6,124 bases of DNA from an uncultured Lachnospiraceae bacterium (GTDB taxonomy: Bacteria > Bacillota > Clostridia > Lachnospirales > Lachnospiraceae): positions 1 to 6,124 of the forward strand of contig CADCPP010000070.1 of assembly GCA_902803355.1 (NCBI GenBank), in the 5' to 3' direction. Under the pieces are notes generated by a model. It saw only the letters and a program-made list of their open reading frames with translations, was not told the DNA's origin and searched no databases. Positions within the stretch are counted from its first letter, which is position 1, and each line of letters begins with the position of its first letter. The position numbers and the translations under genes were made by a program. Shown here one piece after another: positions 5,360 to 6,124 of this stretch.

Positions 5360-6098
5360 CGTCTTCCCCCAGATAATACAGATAAACGTCCTCCAGACCG
5401 GGAGCGTGCAGCACCGGTTTCCAGTCCTGCGGCAGCGATCCGATCAGTTCTTCCGACGTACCGGTTTTCAGCAGCTGTCCCTTCTTCAGCAGAAGGATCT
5501 GATCCGCAATGGCTTCGATATCGCTGACGATATGCGTCGCAAGAAGCACGATACGGTCCTGCGACAGACGGTAGATATGGTCCCTCAGCCTGGCGCGTTC
5601 CTTAGGATCAAGGCCAGCCGTGGGCTCATCCAGGATCAGGACCTTTGTCTGCCCCAGCAGCGCCTGCGCCAGCACGACCCGCTGTTTCATTCCGCCGGAA
5701 AACGTGCGGATCCTGCGGTGGCGGACGTCGGCGATATTCGTCAGCTCCAGCACCCGGTCGACCTCTTTCCGGATCTCTTTCCGCGGGATCTCCTTCAATT
5801 CGGCCATGTAGACCAGAAAACTTTCCGCCGTCATGCCTTCGTAAAAGCCCTGCTGCTGCGGCATGTAGCCGAGGGTCCTGCGAAAGTCCCGCCCCATCCC
5901 GCGCACGTCTTTTCCGTCAAATAAAATATCTCCGGCATCCCGTTTCAGATTGTCGGTGATCAGATTCATCATCGTACTCTTGCCGGCGCCGTTCGCTCCG
6001 AGTATCCCGTAAATGCCTTCCCGGAAGGTATAGGAGAAATCATTGAGCGCGAGTGTATCCCCGTACTTTTTTGTTACATGTTCCAGCTTCAGTTCCAT
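5349..6098 (-). CDS. ABC transporter ATP-binding protein (ABC-2 exporter type)
   Basis: This is the 249-residue cytoplasmic nucleotide-binding subunit that powers the permease encoded next. From the ATG at 6098 the motifs are Walker A GANGAGKST (34-42, K40), a Q-loop in GYMPQQQGFY (77-86), ABC signature FSGGMKQR (133-140), Walker B VLILDEP (153-159, catalytic E158), D-loop AGLD (161-164) and switch H189 in ATHIVSD. All are intact. SGGMKQR in place of LSGGQ, and the C-terminal LEDVYLYYLGE, are usual for the CcmA-like, drug/bacteriocin-export ATPases. Length is normal and there is no regulatory extension. An in-frame ATG at 6110 would add MRTI, but only the ATG at 6098 has a good Shine-Dalgarno. 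The 3' end overlaps the permease start by 11 bases. Its promoter must lie beyond the right edge. Confidence 0.93.
   Translation of the reverse strand: MELKLEHVTKKYGDTLALNDFSYTFREGIYGILGANGAGKSTMMNLITDNLKRDAGDILFDGKDVRGMGRDFRRTLGYMPQQQGFYEGMTAESFLVYMAELKEIPRKEIRKEVDRVLELTNIADVRHRRIRTFSGGMKQRVVLAQALLGQTKVLILDEPTAGLDPKERARLRDHIYRLSQDRIVLLATHIVSDIEAIADQILLLKKGQLLKTGTSEELIGSLPQDWKPVLHAPGLEDVYLYYLGEDDGE
5364..5370 (-). promoter_or_regulatory. Permease ribosome binding site inside the ATPase gene
   Basis: On the minus strand GGGGGAA ends 4 bases before the permease ATG at 5359. It is embedded in the last codons of the ATPase gene, so ribosomes finishing the ATPase pass over it. This supports coupled production of the two subunits. 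Confidence 0.7.
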
Positions 6099-6103
6099 GA
6101 TCG

Positions 6104-6108
6104 TCCTC
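6104..6108 (-). promoter_or_regulatory. Shine-Dalgarno site that selects the ATPase start at 6098
   Basis: GAGGA on the minus strand lies 5 bases before the ATG at 6098. The alternative ATG at 6110 has only TCTGCCGCTCTTTT before it, with no ribosome binding site. The frame entering from 6124 reads S-A-A-L-L then TGA at 6109-6107. This could be the end of an upstream operon gene, but five codons cannot prove it. Confidence 0.65.
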
Positions 6109-6124
6109 ATAAAAGAGCGGCAGA

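Overview
The window looks like chromosomal core sequence from a fairly GC-rich Bacillota bacterium of class Clostridia, most likely Lachnospiraceae. Three things point there: a ProS with the short type-3 (eukaryote/archaea-like) N-terminus, strong AGGAGG-type ribosome binding sites with TTGxxx/TAxxAT sigma-A promoters, and a fusion of an XRE-type helix-turn-helix (HTH) domain to an AlaA-type aminotransferase, a protein type I recall from Clostridia. The family assignment rests on recalled protein similarity, not a search. I see no mobile element, CRISPR array, tRNA or rRNA.

Layout. Positions 1-1401 hold three leftward genes: the 5' part of proS (runs off the left edge), a small single-pass membrane protein with an acidic tail, and a class I SAM-dependent methyltransferase. 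Each has its own plausible promoter, and a hairpin terminator separates the small gene from proS. Positions 1402-1610 are a divergent control region with two back-to-back sigma-A promoters and three inverted repeats. Positions 1611-3098 encode the rightward HTH-aminotransferase fusion. A strong two-way terminator at about 3119-3151 separates it from a convergent leftward ABC exporter pair, with ATPase (6098-5349) first and permease (5359-3185) second, overlapping by 11 bases.

How the parts may work together. The fusion keeps every PLP-enzyme residue I could check, so it is probably an active alanine/2-oxo-acid transaminase that also carries a DNA-binding head. Inverted repeats sit on its own -35 box and on the start point of the divergent methyltransferase promoter, which makes autoregulation and control of the methyltransferase the simplest hypothesis. 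The ABC pair is a separate unit: one ATPase is paired with a 724-residue permease made of two tandem ABC-2-like halves, so two ATPase copies would serve one fused membrane subunit. Its substrate cannot be read from the sequence.

The most interesting items are the HTH-AlaA fusion with its palindrome-rich control region, and the fused pseudo-dimeric permease.
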